Shown here one piece after another: positions 7,229 through 16,512 of a stretch of DNA of 41,492 bases. The stretch spans positions 1 to 41,492 of the forward strand of contig NZ_AZHT01000018.1 of the NCBI RefSeq assembly GCF_000599605.1. Reading direction: 5' to 3'. Source of the DNA: Prevotella sp. HJM029 (GTDB lineage: Bacteria; Bacteroidota; Bacteroidia; Bacteroidales; Bacteroidaceae). A model generated the notes under the pieces. It ran no database searches and had not been told where the DNA came from. It worked only from the letters and a program-made list of their open reading frames with translations. Position 1 is the stretch's first letter; each line of letters begins with the position of its first letter. The position numbers and the translations under genes are program-made.

Positions 7229-8248
7229 CTACTTTGCTGCACCTGTTGCTGCACCATCATATGCCCAGCGCAAATAAGCTGCACCATTAACAAATCCGGC
7301 GCCGAAACCTGTGAGAATGATGTTATCGCCTTTCTTGAGCGTTTTTTCAAAATCCCACAATACAAGTGGCATACAAGCAGCACTTGTGTTGCCATAACGC
7401 TGGATATTAACCAACACCTTCTCCATTGGTGCACCTATACGTTTGGCCACAGCCTCGATAATTCTGAGGTTTGCTTGATGCGGAATGACATAGTCTACAT
7501 CGTCCATCGTGAGGTGATTGCGCTTCAATAATTCTTCACAATCATCGCCCATAGCATTCACTGCATAACGGAACACGAACCGTCCCTCTTGATAAGTGTA
7601 ATGCATACGATGGTCAACAGAGTAATGAGATGCAGGGAACACCGAACCACCAGCCTTCACATGCAAGAAAGGGAGTCCCTTTCCGTCTGTGCGATGATAG
7701 GAATCTATCAAGCCAATGTTCTCTTCTTCTGTCCCTTCTACCAACACAGCACCTGCACCATCACCAAATAAAGGACAAGTAGCACGGTCTTCATAATCGG
7801 TGATAGCCGACATTTTATCAGCACCAATCACGATAATTCGCTTATGCCGGCCACTCTGAATCATATTAGACGCAACATCAAGCGCATACATAAAGCCACA
7901 ACATGCCGCTGCAAAATCAAATGCAAAGGCGTTCTTTAGCTCTAATTTCCCCAACACAATAGAAGCCGTTGAGGGATGAGGATAATCAGGTGTTGTGGTT
8001 GCAACGATGACCGCATCAATCGAATCAGGATCAACTCCCGTCTTTTTCAGCAGGAGTTTAGCCGCTTTTCGTGCCATGTAGGATGTGCCTAACCCTTCTT
8101 CTACCAGCAGTCGGCGCTCCTTGATACCCGTCCGTGTGACAATCCACTCATCATTGGTGTCGACCATGCGCGAGAGTTCATCATTGTTGAGAACATAATC
8201 AGGCACATAACCTGCTACACCAGTGATGATGGCGTTGATATTCTTCAT
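7229..8248 (-). CDS. fabH: Beta-ketoacyl-ACP synthase III (FabH)
   Basis: FabH condenses acetyl-CoA (or a branched acyl-CoA) with malonyl-ACP and starts fatty acid synthesis. The 339-residue protein has the Cys-His-Asn triad: Cys116 in FDFAAACCGF, His in VIPHQANLRI (about residue 262) and Asn in YGNTSAA (about 292). It also has the family start GVAGYVPDYVLNNDEL and the Arg in WIVTRTGIKERR, and ends normally (GFGAGFVNGAAYLRW). The start codon overlaps the rpmF stop by one base (TAATG), so translation is coupled. The adjacent DUF177-rpmF-fabH order is common in bacteria and links ribosome and lipid synthesis. A neighbouring Cys117 follows the catalytic one. Confidence 0.96.
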   Translation of the reverse strand: MKNINAIITGVAGYVPDYVLNNDELSRMVDTNDEWIVTRTGIKERRLLVEEGLGTSYMARKAAKLLLKKTGVDPDSIDAVIVATTTPDYPHPSTASIVLGKLELKNAFAFDFAAACCGFMYALDVASNMIQSGRHKRIIVIGADKMSAITDYEDRATCPLFGDGAGAVLVEGTEEENIGLIDSYHRTDGKGLPFLHVKAGGSVFPASHYSVDHRMHYTYQEGRFVFRYAVNAMGDDCEELLKRNHLTMDDVDYVIPHQANLRIIEAVAKRIGAPMEKVLVNIQRYGNTSAACMPLVLWDFEKTLKKGDNIILTGFGAGFVNGAAYLRWAYDGAATGAAK

Positions 8249-8433
8249 TATTCTGCTACTTCCTTAACAACAGCAACCTTACCTCTATAATAACCACAAG
8301 TAGGGCAAACTGTGTGATAAACGTAATAGCTACCGCAGTTAGGGCATACTGCCAACGTAGGAGCTACTGCCTTATCATGCGTTCTTCTTTTGAGTGTACG
8401 CGTCTTTGACTGTCTTCTTTTAGGATGTGCCAT
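8248..8433 (-). CDS. rpmF: 50S ribosomal protein L32
   Basis: A 61-residue basic protein starting MAHPKRRQSKTRTLKRRTH, the standard L32 opening, followed by a zinc ribbon with two Cys pairs (VCPNCG and VCPTCGYYRG). L32 is a small protein of the large ribosomal subunit. It lies 23 bases downstream of the DUF177 gene and overlaps fabH by one base. Length and motif leave little doubt. Confidence 0.97.
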   Translation of the reverse strand: MAHPKRRQSKTRTLKRRTHDKAVAPTLAVCPNCGSYYVYHTVCPTCGYYRGKVAVVKEVAE

Positions 8434-8456
8434 AATCTTTTAAATTAATTTTTTGT

Positions 8457-8984
8457 TTATTCTTCGAATTTCAATTGCGACAAAGCTGCCCATCGTGGAT
8501 CCATTGCTTCCTCCCCATTCACATCACTACTTCGGGTAGTCGAGAGCGCTTTCAGCTTCTCTATCATCGCAGGGTTACATTTTCCAGGTGCATGCACATG
8601 CTTGATAGGAATGCAGAGTTCAATAAATTCATAGATAAACCATGCAACATCGAGTATTCCTTCATCCTCGGCCACCGTCACAAGGTCATCATCTTCGGCA
8701 TAACTTTCGCCCATTTTCACAGCTAAGTGGTTCTCCGTTTCAATGGGTTGATCCATGTCTTCGAGACACAAATCACAGGGAATCACCACGCTACCTTTCG
8801 TATAAAACGACAAATCGAAATAGTCATCGGTGCGGTTAATCACTAATGTTGTTTGCAAACAGCCACGTTTCACTTCTGCAGCTTCTAACGACTGAAAAAA
8901 TGAATCATCCAAGTTGAACACACGCTTTGTCTCGCCTTGTGCCAACGCTTTGAGGTCTATTTGAAACGATTCGGTACGCTCCAT
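8457..8984 (-). CDS. DUF177 / YceD-family protein
   Basis: A 175-residue cytoplasmic protein of the DUF177 (YceD) family, which almost always sits directly upstream of rpmF and is linked to large rRNA or ribosome assembly. It carries the family's CDLCLED cysteine pair (IPCDLCLE) and an acidic middle, then PGKCNP and a terminal D.RWAALSQL segment that is typical of the family end. The frame is open to 9077, but a promoter box TATCTTTG lies at 8993-9000, inside that extension, so the ATG at 8984 (MERTESFQIDL) is preferred. It heads the rpmF-fabH operon. Confidence 0.88.
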   Translation of the reverse strand: MERTESFQIDLKALAQGETKRVFNLDDSFFQSLEAAEVKRGCLQTTLVINRTDDYFDLSFYTKGSVVIPCDLCLEDMDQPIETENHLAVKMGESYAEDDDLVTVAEDEGILDVAWFIYEFIELCIPIKHVHAPGKCNPAMIEKLKALSTTRSSDVNGEEAMDPRWAALSQLKFEE

Positions 8985-8992
8985 ACGGGCTG

Positions 8993-9000
8993 CAAAGATA
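8993..9000 (-). promoter_or_regulatory. -7 box of the DUF177-rpmF-fabH promoter
   Basis: On the minus strand TATCTTTG matches TAnnTTTG, eight bases before the ATG at 8984. The -33 region has only a weak match (TTGG). The resulting leader is very short. Confidence 0.6.
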
Positions 9001-9444
9001 CAAATATTTTCCGTAAATAGCCAACTAATCAATAAAAAATGTTTAATCTTCCAGCAGAACCACATAGATGGCAACATCTTACACCAATCCTTTTCCCGAT
9101 AAAGGTGTCACATGCAATGACAACCCATAGAAATTGTGGATAAAAGCTACCAAGGGGCATTGCACTTTTCAAGTAAAATCATATTAGAAGCACTGTATCT
9201 AACATGCTCTCCGAACAAGGAACTGCTAGAAATATTATTTTAAAATCTTTTCTAATCAAACAACATATTAGAAACAGTGCCCTTATCTATTTTTTACACA
9301 AAAAACACGTCAGAAATACTATTCTTCATCACTTATTGGACGGAAACATATTATAGTCAAGGCTTCTCATCATGTTTTATGTGCACATGAGATTATGCTA
9401 TGAAAGGACGAGTAGTCTATTCTATTCACCAACCTCCACTCCAA
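9001..9444. other. Intergenic region between the ribosomal operon and the polysaccharide locus
   Basis: No credible gene. The AT-rich centre holds four loosely similar motifs of the form (T)AGAAAnAnT: CATATTAGAAGCACTGT near 9178, CTAGAAATATTATTTT near 9228, CATATTAGAAACAGTGC near 9264 and TCAGAAATACTATTCT near 9310. No convincing T-tailed terminator for the GH3 gene was found here. Confidence 0.5.
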
Positions 9445-11748
9445 TCATCGAGAGATGTGATCTTTCGCTTGGCGAGGAAGTGTTTCTCCCAACCACACTA
9501 CTGACCGCTTTTGTAGCGTTTCGCTATCACTTCCCACCATGATTTCAAACGTTCCTGGTTCTATCACATAGCGCATTTGGTTATCATAGAACCCCAAATC
9601 ATGCACATCGAGCACGAAATCGATGCGTCGCGTTTGCCCCTTCGCAATGAAAAGTTTTTGGAAGCCCTTCAGCTCTTTCACTGGTCGCACCATTGAAGCC
9701 ACCTTGTCAGCCACATAAAGCTGAACAATCTCTTCACCATCGAAACGACCTGTATTGGTCACATCAACCGAAACTCGTAGCGTTCCATCAGCCGAGAACT
9801 GCTCTGGGCATTGCATTTTACCATAAGAAAACGTGGTATAGCTCAACCCATAACCAAAGGGATAGAGGTTGTGATTGGGCACATCGATGTGGCGAACGGT
9901 CGAGCTATAGGGCATATCGCCTGGTCTTCCTGAGCGTTTATAATTGTAATAGTTGGGAATCTGCCCCTCGGTAAGCGGGAATGAGGTCGTTAATTTACCC
10001 GCAGGAACAACGTCACCAAAAAGAATATCAGCTACAGCATGCCCCGTTTGTGTACCAGGGAACCAAGCTTCAAGCAAGGCATCAGCCAGCGTATCAACCT
10101 TTTGTAAGCACAATGGGCGCCCATTCATCAGCACCACAACCAATGGCTTGCCTGCCTTATGTAGCGTGTCCAATAATGCTTCCTGTTGTCCTGGCAAACG
10201 AAGCATGGCACGACTGCGTGACTCACCACTCATCAATGCCTTCTCACCCAGCACAGCAATCACCACATCACTTTGCTGAGCAGCATCAAAAGCAGCAGAA
10301 AATTCCCGTTTGGAAGGGTCTGTAAAATCACAACCTTGTATGTAATCTATCACCACTTCATTGCCTAATTTCTGTCGAAGTCCCTCCTTCACGGTCACTA
10401 CATCATGTGCATTGCCCCGTGCATTCCACGAGCCCATCACCTCATCTTGGTTATTTGCCAATGGCCCCACGAGAGCTATGCGTCGAATTTGCTTAGAAAG
10501 TGGCAACACAGCAACATTGTTTTTCAACAACACCATCGATGAAGCAGCCGCCTTCCGTGCTAAAGAATCGAGCCTACTCGAACGCACCTCTCGTCGTTCG
10601 CGTGCAACATCAAGGAAACGATAGGGATCATCGAAGAGGCCTAAAGCATACTTTGCGCGCAAAATGCGTTCTACGGCAGTATCAATATCCGATACAGATA
10701 AGTGTTTTTCACGCACTGCTGTCGCCAAGCAACGATTATATAAACCATCTGTCATATTCATATCCACACCTGCTTTCAACGCCAATAGCGCCGCATCTTC
10801 ATCGATTTCGGCCACGCCATGCGCTTTCAACTCTTGCACTGCGTTCCAATCACTCACCACAAAGCCTTGATAATGCCATTGCTTACGCAGCAAATCAGTC
10901 AACAACCAGTGGTTCCCTGTGGCGGGAATACCATTGAAACTATTAAATGCTGACATGAATGTTTTGACTCCTGCATCAACACATGCCTTGAAAGGTGGTA
11001 AATAAACCTCGGCCAATGTCGATAAGGAGAGATCCACTGGTGCATAATCTCGACCAGCTTGCGGTGCACCATACGCTACAAAATGTTTTGCACAAGCCAT
11101 CACCGCATTGGGGTTTCCGAGATTCCATTGGAACCCTCGCACACGCGCTTCCGCAATTTTACATCCCAAATAAGTATCCTCTCCAGCACCTTCAACAATG
11201 CGTCCCCAGCGTGGGTCGCGTGCAATATCAACCATGGGTGCAAAGGTCCAGTGAATACCCGACGCAGATGCTTCTATAGCAGCAGCCTTAGCTGTTTCAA
11301 ACATGAGATTTAAATCCCACGAACAAGATTCTGCTAATGGTGTAGGGAAAATTGTTTTAAAACCATGTATCACGTCAAAAGCAAACAACAATGGTATCTT
11401 CAACCGCGACAACCGCATGTTCTTTTCTTGCAGTGCACGCAGCTTTTCAACGCCACCCACATTGAGAATAGAGCCCACCATCCCGCGTTCGAAGAGCGAA
11501 TCTGAGAGGGCTGCACTCTGAGGGCCTGTCAACAAATCGCCACCTACATACTGTGAAAGTTGTCCTATCTTCTCGGGTAGCGTCATTTTTTGCATGAGTT
11601 GCCGCACAAACTGCGTTTCTTTGTCAGCCACATGGTATGTCTTTGGCATCGTTTTCTTAGGTTGACGCGGATTGATGTGCTGTGCATGGCCCACGAAAAA
11701 GCAACCCATGAAGCAGGTCGCCAACAAGAGTGTTCGTTTTGTTTTCAT
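9445..11748 (-). CDS. bglX: Glycoside hydrolase family 3, BglX-like beta-glucosidase
   Basis: A 767-residue secreted exo-glycosidase that should remove single sugars, typically beta-linked glucose, from the end of oligosaccharides. After the signal peptide (MKTKRTLLLATCFMGCFFVG, then HAQ) come the GH3 TIM barrel, with KHFVAYG (about 221-227) and nucleophile Asp300 in GFVVSDWNAV, the alpha/beta sandwich with acid/base Glu509 in LMSGESRSR, and a C-terminal fibronectin-III-like domain (SVDVTNTGRFDGEEIVQLYV). Length is normal for BglX. It is the last gene of the locus, 12 bases downstream of the GH2 gene. GH3 also includes xylosidases and hexosaminidases, so the sugar specificity is inferred. Confidence 0.9.
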   Translation of the reverse strand: MKTKRTLLLATCFMGCFFVGHAQHINPRQPKKTMPKTYHVADKETQFVRQLMQKMTLPEKIGQLSQYVGGDLLTGPQSAALSDSLFERGMVGSILNVGGVEKLRALQEKNMRLSRLKIPLLFAFDVIHGFKTIFPTPLAESCSWDLNLMFETAKAAAIEASASGIHWTFAPMVDIARDPRWGRIVEGAGEDTYLGCKIAEARVRGFQWNLGNPNAVMACAKHFVAYGAPQAGRDYAPVDLSLSTLAEVYLPPFKACVDAGVKTFMSAFNSFNGIPATGNHWLLTDLLRKQWHYQGFVVSDWNAVQELKAHGVAEIDEDAALLALKAGVDMNMTDGLYNRCLATAVREKHLSVSDIDTAVERILRAKYALGLFDDPYRFLDVARERREVRSSRLDSLARKAAASSMVLLKNNVAVLPLSKQIRRIALVGPLANNQDEVMGSWNARGNAHDVVTVKEGLRQKLGNEVVIDYIQGCDFTDPSKREFSAAFDAAQQSDVVIAVLGEKALMSGESRSRAMLRLPGQQEALLDTLHKAGKPLVVVLMNGRPLCLQKVDTLADALLEAWFPGTQTGHAVADILFGDVVPAGKLTTSFPLTEGQIPNYYNYKRSGRPGDMPYSSTVRHIDVPNHNLYPFGYGLSYTTFSYGKMQCPEQFSADGTLRVSVDVTNTGRFDGEEIVQLYVADKVASMVRPVKELKGFQKLFIAKGQTRRIDFVLDVHDLGFYDNQMRYVIEPGTFEIMVGSDSETLQKRSVVWLGETLPRQAKDHISR

Positions 11749-11760
11749 TCTGTTTACGTT

Positions 11761-14268
11761 TTATTCTGATTTAATTTCTATCGTTTGAGACTGCAAATCC
11801 ACGCCACGTGCTGTGAGTTGAAGAGTTGAAGGCGCCTTTCCGGCTTGCACAACCACCAGACATTTGCCAAAGAACGCACGCCGTTCGTGGGCTTGAAAAC
11901 GTTCCATGGAGAAAGGAGAGCCATTGTCAACGCCTGCAATTTTACCCTCCCCCTGCAATGAAAAGAGGATATTATTTTCTGCCCAGGGGCACCGATTACC
12001 ATCACAATCCACAACTTCTACAGTAACAAACGACAGACTTCGCCCATTGGCTTTGATTACCTTACGGTCGGGCGTCAGTCGAATATGATGTGGCGCGCCT
12101 GCTGTTCGTAGAGTTTTTTCGGCTACAACCAGTCTATTTCTTCGCGCCACTACACGCACTTCTCCCGGCACAAAGACCACACGCCATGCCACATGATATT
12201 CGTGTTCATTGTTCTTTCGGCGCACCCCCTGTGAGGTTCCATTCACAAAAAGTTCCACTTCATCGGCTTGATTGTAATAACACCACAGGTCAATGGTTTG
12301 CCCTTCGAGCCAGTTCCAATGAGGAAAGACATGCAACACAGGTTGTTTCGTCCATTCACTTTGGTAGAGGTAGTAGGCATCTTTGGGAAAGCCAGCCAAA
12401 TCTACCAACCCAAAATAGCTACTTCTTGCTGGAAAAGCGAAGGGAGTAGGCTCGCCAATATAATCGAACCCCGACCAAATAAACTGACCAGCACAATAAG
12501 GTGTGTGCTTCACCACATCCCATGTCTCTTCGTGAGTGGAACCCCAATAGGCACAAGAATTGTCATAAGCAGAACAAAGAAATGTTGGATCCGTGAAAGG
12601 TTTCTTGACGGTTGGCAAGCGATACAGCGAGTCACTGGGCATTTTATAATAACCTCGGGTCTGCAAAGCCGACACACTTTCGGTCATCAAGAAAGGCTTT
12701 CCTGGAAATTGCTGGGGCACCTCGCTCACCTTTTTCTGATGGTAGTTAAACCCGATCACATCTAATGCCCCACTTTTAAACAAGTTATTGTTGGGCGACA
12801 CCTCGTTACATCCCGCCGTAACGAGGCGCGTTGGGTCGTAGCGCCGCACGATAGCCGCTAATACTTGTGTTAGTCTGGCATTCACATTCTGCGTATCTCC
12901 AGCCGTCAACGCTGCCTTATCGCGCTGGTTGTTGAGCAAGATATTCACCTCATCTAAGGCGACTCCCATATCGTTCGTTTTGTTCCATTGCTCTAATACC
13001 TCGTTACCGATGCTCCAAAGGATGATAGAAGGATGGTTACGATCGCGCAAAACCATATCGCGCAAATCGCGTTCAAACCACGTCTTGAAATGCAATGAAT
13101 AGTCGAATGATGTTTTTCCTTGCAGCCAACTGTCAAAAGCTTCATCAACAACCAACATCCCCATACGGTCACAAAGGTTCAAAAGCTCGGGAGCCGGTGG
13201 GTTATGGGCACACCTTATGGCATTAGCGCCCATCGCTTTCATCATCGACAGCTGTCGATAGAGAGCATCTTCGTTGATTGCTGTGCCTAAACATCCCAGG
13301 TCACCATGCAGGCAAACTCCGTTGATTTTGATATTCTCACCATTCAGAAAGAACCCCTTCTTGACGTCAAATGTCACCGTTCGGAACCCCATCGTCGTGG
13401 TATCACAATCCAACACCTGCGCCTGTGCCACCAGTTCTGTCGTAATCGTATAGAGATGTGGCGAAGAAAGCGACCATAGCTGTGGCTGTCGCACGCGCAT
13501 TTGCTGCTGAAGGGTGGTGCCAGAAGGGTCAACAACACAAACTTTTGATGTCTGTGCAACTAACTGATGTGCTTTATCCCATAGCTTTTGGCGTACAACC
13601 ACTCGACGACGGCTTCCACTAAAATTCTCAATCTGGGTGTTGAGTGTCACCTCCCCCACCCCTTTCTTGATGGTAGCAATCACTTGTGTACCCCATTCAG
13701 CCACGCGAATGTCCGACGACCTGGACAAGTAAACATGGCGATAAATACCACATCCCGTGTACCAACGACTATTGGGCTGCTGCGAATTGTCCACCTTCAC
13801 AACCACAATGTTATCACCTTGTTTATGAAGGTAGCGTGTAAGGTCAAAACTAAAACTTATAAATCCGTAGGGACGTGTGCCCACCCATGTACCATTTACA
13901 TACACAGACGTATTCATATACGCCCCATCCAGATGGAGTACATAGCGAGAGGTCGCATCACTATCTTGTAAAAACAGATGCTTACGATACCAGCCTTTGC
14001 CACCAGGCAGTGCACCTCCTGTGGCACCCGAAGGGTTTTTCGCATAAAAATCGCCCTCAATAGCCCAGTCATGTGGCAAATCTAACAGGCGCCAATCCCT
14101 ATCATCGAACGTCGATTGCTGTGGTGCGTCGTCTTTCTGCAATGCAAAACGCCAGCCCTCATCCCATAGATGGCGTTCAGAAGCCTGGCTTTTGAGTGCC
14201 CCTATCGACAACAGGCACAAGGCAATCCCACAAAGATAGTAAGAGAAAAAAAGAGTTGTATGTTTCAT
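11761..14268 (-). CDS. Glycoside hydrolase family 2, beta-galactosidase-like
   Basis: An 835-residue secreted GH2 enzyme, probably an exo-acting beta-galactosidase. After the signal peptide come the jelly-roll sugar-binding domain (about 35-185), an immunoglobulin-like domain (about 190-300), and the catalytic barrel with NGVCLHGDLG, RCAHNPP, acid/base Glu423 in WSIGNEV and likely nucleophile Glu530 in FLMTESV. C-terminal Ig-like modules follow, including a GH2 C-terminal domain with FVTVEVVDCDGN. The frame is open to 14301, but the Met at 14268 (MKHTTLFFSYYL) gives a normal signal peptide and leaves seven bases after the GH16 stop. GH2 also holds mannosidases and glucuronidases; the domain set favours galactosidase. 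Confidence 0.88.
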   Translation of the reverse strand: MKHTTLFFSYYLCGIALCLLSIGALKSQASERHLWDEGWRFALQKDDAPQQSTFDDRDWRLLDLPHDWAIEGDFYAKNPSGATGGALPGGKGWYRKHLFLQDSDATSRYVLHLDGAYMNTSVYVNGTWVGTRPYGFISFSFDLTRYLHKQGDNIVVVKVDNSQQPNSRWYTGCGIYRHVYLSRSSDIRVAEWGTQVIATIKKGVGEVTLNTQIENFSGSRRRVVVRQKLWDKAHQLVAQTSKVCVVDPSGTTLQQQMRVRQPQLWSLSSPHLYTITTELVAQAQVLDCDTTTMGFRTVTFDVKKGFFLNGENIKINGVCLHGDLGCLGTAINEDALYRQLSMMKAMGANAIRCAHNPPAPELLNLCDRMGMLVVDEAFDSWLQGKTSFDYSLHFKTWFERDLRDMVLRDRNHPSIILWSIGNEVLEQWNKTNDMGVALDEVNILLNNQRDKAALTAGDTQNVNARLTQVLAAIVRRYDPTRLVTAGCNEVSPNNNLFKSGALDVIGFNYHQKKVSEVPQQFPGKPFLMTESVSALQTRGYYKMPSDSLYRLPTVKKPFTDPTFLCSAYDNSCAYWGSTHEETWDVVKHTPYCAGQFIWSGFDYIGEPTPFAFPARSSYFGLVDLAGFPKDAYYLYQSEWTKQPVLHVFPHWNWLEGQTIDLWCYYNQADEVELFVNGTSQGVRRKNNEHEYHVAWRVVFVPGEVRVVARRNRLVVAEKTLRTAGAPHHIRLTPDRKVIKANGRSLSFVTVEVVDCDGNRCPWAENNILFSLQGEGKIAGVDNGSPFSMERFQAHERRAFFGKCLVVVQAGKAPSTLQLTARGVDLQSQTIEIKSE

Positions 14269-14275
14269 CTTAACT

Positions 14276-16291
14276 TTATTGCACAACAATTTTACGACCA
14301 CCTACAATATAAATTCCGCGTGGAAGCGTGCCGGCTTGCCATCGATTGGCCACCTTAATCCCATACAGCGTGTAAACCGCGGGATCGGTTTTTACATGCA
14401 TTTTCACATCCTTAATGGCTGTATCGGTATCTCCTCTTCCTATCACACGCACACTTCTCAGGTAATACCCCTTTCCTGTTATGGCCAATCCATGTTGCTT
14501 GAGCTCCTCAACGGCTTGCGCATTAAGCGTAAAGGTGTACACCTTTTCATCCGCCCCAGCAGTCAAGTTCAGAATATGTCCATACGTTTTGTCCGACGAG
14601 AGAGAGGGTCGGTCGTGCTCACCTTGTGCAGGTTGCTTGAATTGTCGCAAGAAAATTTGCGCTTTGACATCTGCATCTCTCACCGTGATTTCCAATTGTT
14701 GTCCTGCAGAAACTTTTTTAAATGATGCAGCGGGGATAAGCACTTCGCCCCATTGTATTTGCTTAAAGCCCACCCACTTTGCACTATCTTTAGAGGAATG
14801 CAGCACTGAGAATAAACGAATATTTTTTCCTTTGATGGTACACCCCTCGGTCTTCAGCTTCCTGCAAAGGTCATCCGTATCGACAATAAAGGTCATTTGC
14901 GCATCGTGTTGGGCCAATTCTGGCTGTAAGGTAATGATGGATTTACCCCTCTTATCGCAAACATCGAGGGCCAATTTCCCTACAGTTCTAAACTCAGAAT
15001 TGCTAAGCGTGTCAAGGTCCATCACAAGCTGATCACCCACCTGCAAGCCTTTAAATTGCTTAGCGGCCATATTCAAGTCGATGGCCAATGTTTTCCAGTC
15101 CGACCCTTTGGGCAAAGAGCCCAGCCACAGCGCCCGATTCGTACGTTTATACACCCGCAACCAATCGATATTCATTTCATAATTATGGGGCACTTTACTT
15201 ATCTTTCCATGATATTGAGGATCCAATTCAGGGTATAAGATGCCTCTATTAAGACCATTAAGAGTATCAATCTTGCCACCCATGGCTCCTGTTACGGCCA
15301 CATCCCAAATATGATCGATATCACCTTTGATATATTTATCTTTCAAGAGCTCATTATAACGGTATTCAGAAGTACCCTCTACCATGTCAGTCTTCGTCGT
15401 AAATACCGATCTCACTCTCCCATCCAACAAGAAACTCACCGCCAAATGCACTGAAGAGTCGCCGGGGAGGGGGTCGATTTGTGCACCATAAACATGGAAA
15501 TCTTCTTCTGGATTGAAATCAATAACACGGATACGATCTGCAAAATCATTATGATTGTAGGTCGTATTGTACTTCAATTCGTTGGTCACACTATCACGAT
15601 ATGACTTGGCATGATCCATCCCATGCACCGATTGATGGAGCGTTCGCTTGCCCTTGAAATAATAAGTATGATTGGTCCATTTATCAGGGATGTCCCGATC
15701 ATCGTCATTAACAAAGAACTCTTGCAAGTCAATCTCAAAATTTCCGGCTCCTCCATAGCGGTGACGAAGCCATAAAGCCATCCATACCCCTATTGCATAG
15801 GGTATCTTTGCCTTCACTTCTATACGCGAATACAACGGATAATAACGCCCATGATCCTTTGCATCCTTGCTGGACAACGCACCAGACCACCATCCTGTGT
15901 ACAGTGGGGCATACTCCCTTTTGATGGGTTTGCGCCACAACACACTATAATCAACATCATTATCGGGCTTATCAGGCCGGTAAAGCCCCGTCAAAATAGC
16001 ATCGCGTGTGGCACGAAGGGTGAGTATGCCATTTTTTACCGATATCATTTGATCGCGATAGATGTGTACACTTCCTGTTTTTCCATTGCTCCCATAGGTA
16101 TCAAACTTATAGTCTTCACGTGCGTCACCATACATGCCCCAAGCAAAACGGTCAACATCTGTACCATTAAATTCATCGCCTTTTAAACGATTCCAGCCGG
16201 GCAATGCGGGGATTCCAAACTGCTCTGTCTGTGCACTTATACTGACAAAGCTCATACACAGGACAAATATTGCTGTTAAAATTCTTTTCAT
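14276..16291 (-). CDS. Glycoside hydrolase family 16 endo-glycanase with C-terminal modules
   Basis: A 671-residue secreted protein, probably the endo-acting enzyme of the locus. The signal peptide (MKRILTAIFVLCMSFVSISA) is followed by a GH16 jelly roll at about 30-385 with the catalytic pattern E-x-D-x-x-E: Glu186, Asp188 and Glu191 in NFEIDLQEFF. GH16 enzymes cut beta-1,3/1,4-glucans, agars, carrageenans or poly-N-acetyllactosamine; the motif does not decide which. Residues 390-640 hold two similar beta-rich stretches of carbohydrate-binding type. The last 30 residues (VYTLYGIKV...LPRGIYIVGGRKIVV) resemble the C-terminal sorting-type tails of Bacteroidota secreted proteins. It lies seven bases upstream of the GH2 gene and 221 bases after the SusE-like gene. 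Confidence 0.85.
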   Translation of the reverse strand: MKRILTAIFVLCMSFVSISAQTEQFGIPALPGWNRLKGDEFNGTDVDRFAWGMYGDAREDYKFDTYGSNGKTGSVHIYRDQMISVKNGILTLRATRDAILTGLYRPDKPDNDVDYSVLWRKPIKREYAPLYTGWWSGALSSKDAKDHGRYYPLYSRIEVKAKIPYAIGVWMALWLRHRYGGAGNFEIDLQEFFVNDDDRDIPDKWTNHTYYFKGKRTLHQSVHGMDHAKSYRDSVTNELKYNTTYNHNDFADRIRVIDFNPEEDFHVYGAQIDPLPGDSSVHLAVSFLLDGRVRSVFTTKTDMVEGTSEYRYNELLKDKYIKGDIDHIWDVAVTGAMGGKIDTLNGLNRGILYPELDPQYHGKISKVPHNYEMNIDWLRVYKRTNRALWLGSLPKGSDWKTLAIDLNMAAKQFKGLQVGDQLVMDLDTLSNSEFRTVGKLALDVCDKRGKSIITLQPELAQHDAQMTFIVDTDDLCRKLKTEGCTIKGKNIRLFSVLHSSKDSAKWVGFKQIQWGEVLIPAASFKKVSAGQQLEITVRDADVKAQIFLRQFKQPAQGEHDRPSLSSDKTYGHILNLTAGADEKVYTFTLNAQAVEELKQHGLAITGKGYYLRSVRVIGRGDTDTAIKDVKMHVKTDPAVYTLYGIKVANRWQAGTLPRGIYIVGGRKIVVQ

Positions 16292-16512
16292 ATTTTATTT
16301 TTTTTGAATGGCTTCATGAGCCTGATAAAATAGTTTATCGCGGCAATTCCATCTTTTATATAAACGGAAATAAATGTCTTTTATTACCAAGCGATGGAGA
16401 TTGCTTTGTAAAATGTGCGATATCATGCAACAAAATATATGATATGGTGTGACAATCTATACGATATTATCCAACGATTACAGCGCTTTCGCCACACCAT
16501 CTCATCGCATAC
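16292..16512. promoter_or_regulatory. Intergenic region with two overlapping inverted repeats before GH16
   Basis: This is the only long gap within the structural and enzyme genes of the locus. Two inverted repeats overlap: ATATCAT (16420-16426) with ATGATAT (16439-16445), and ATGGTGTG (16444-16451) with CACACCAT (16493-16500). They share bases at 16444-16445, so they compete. They could protect the upstream SusCDE message from decay or act as an attenuator. A near-consensus -7 box occurs on the minus strand around 16435. Confidence 0.4.
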
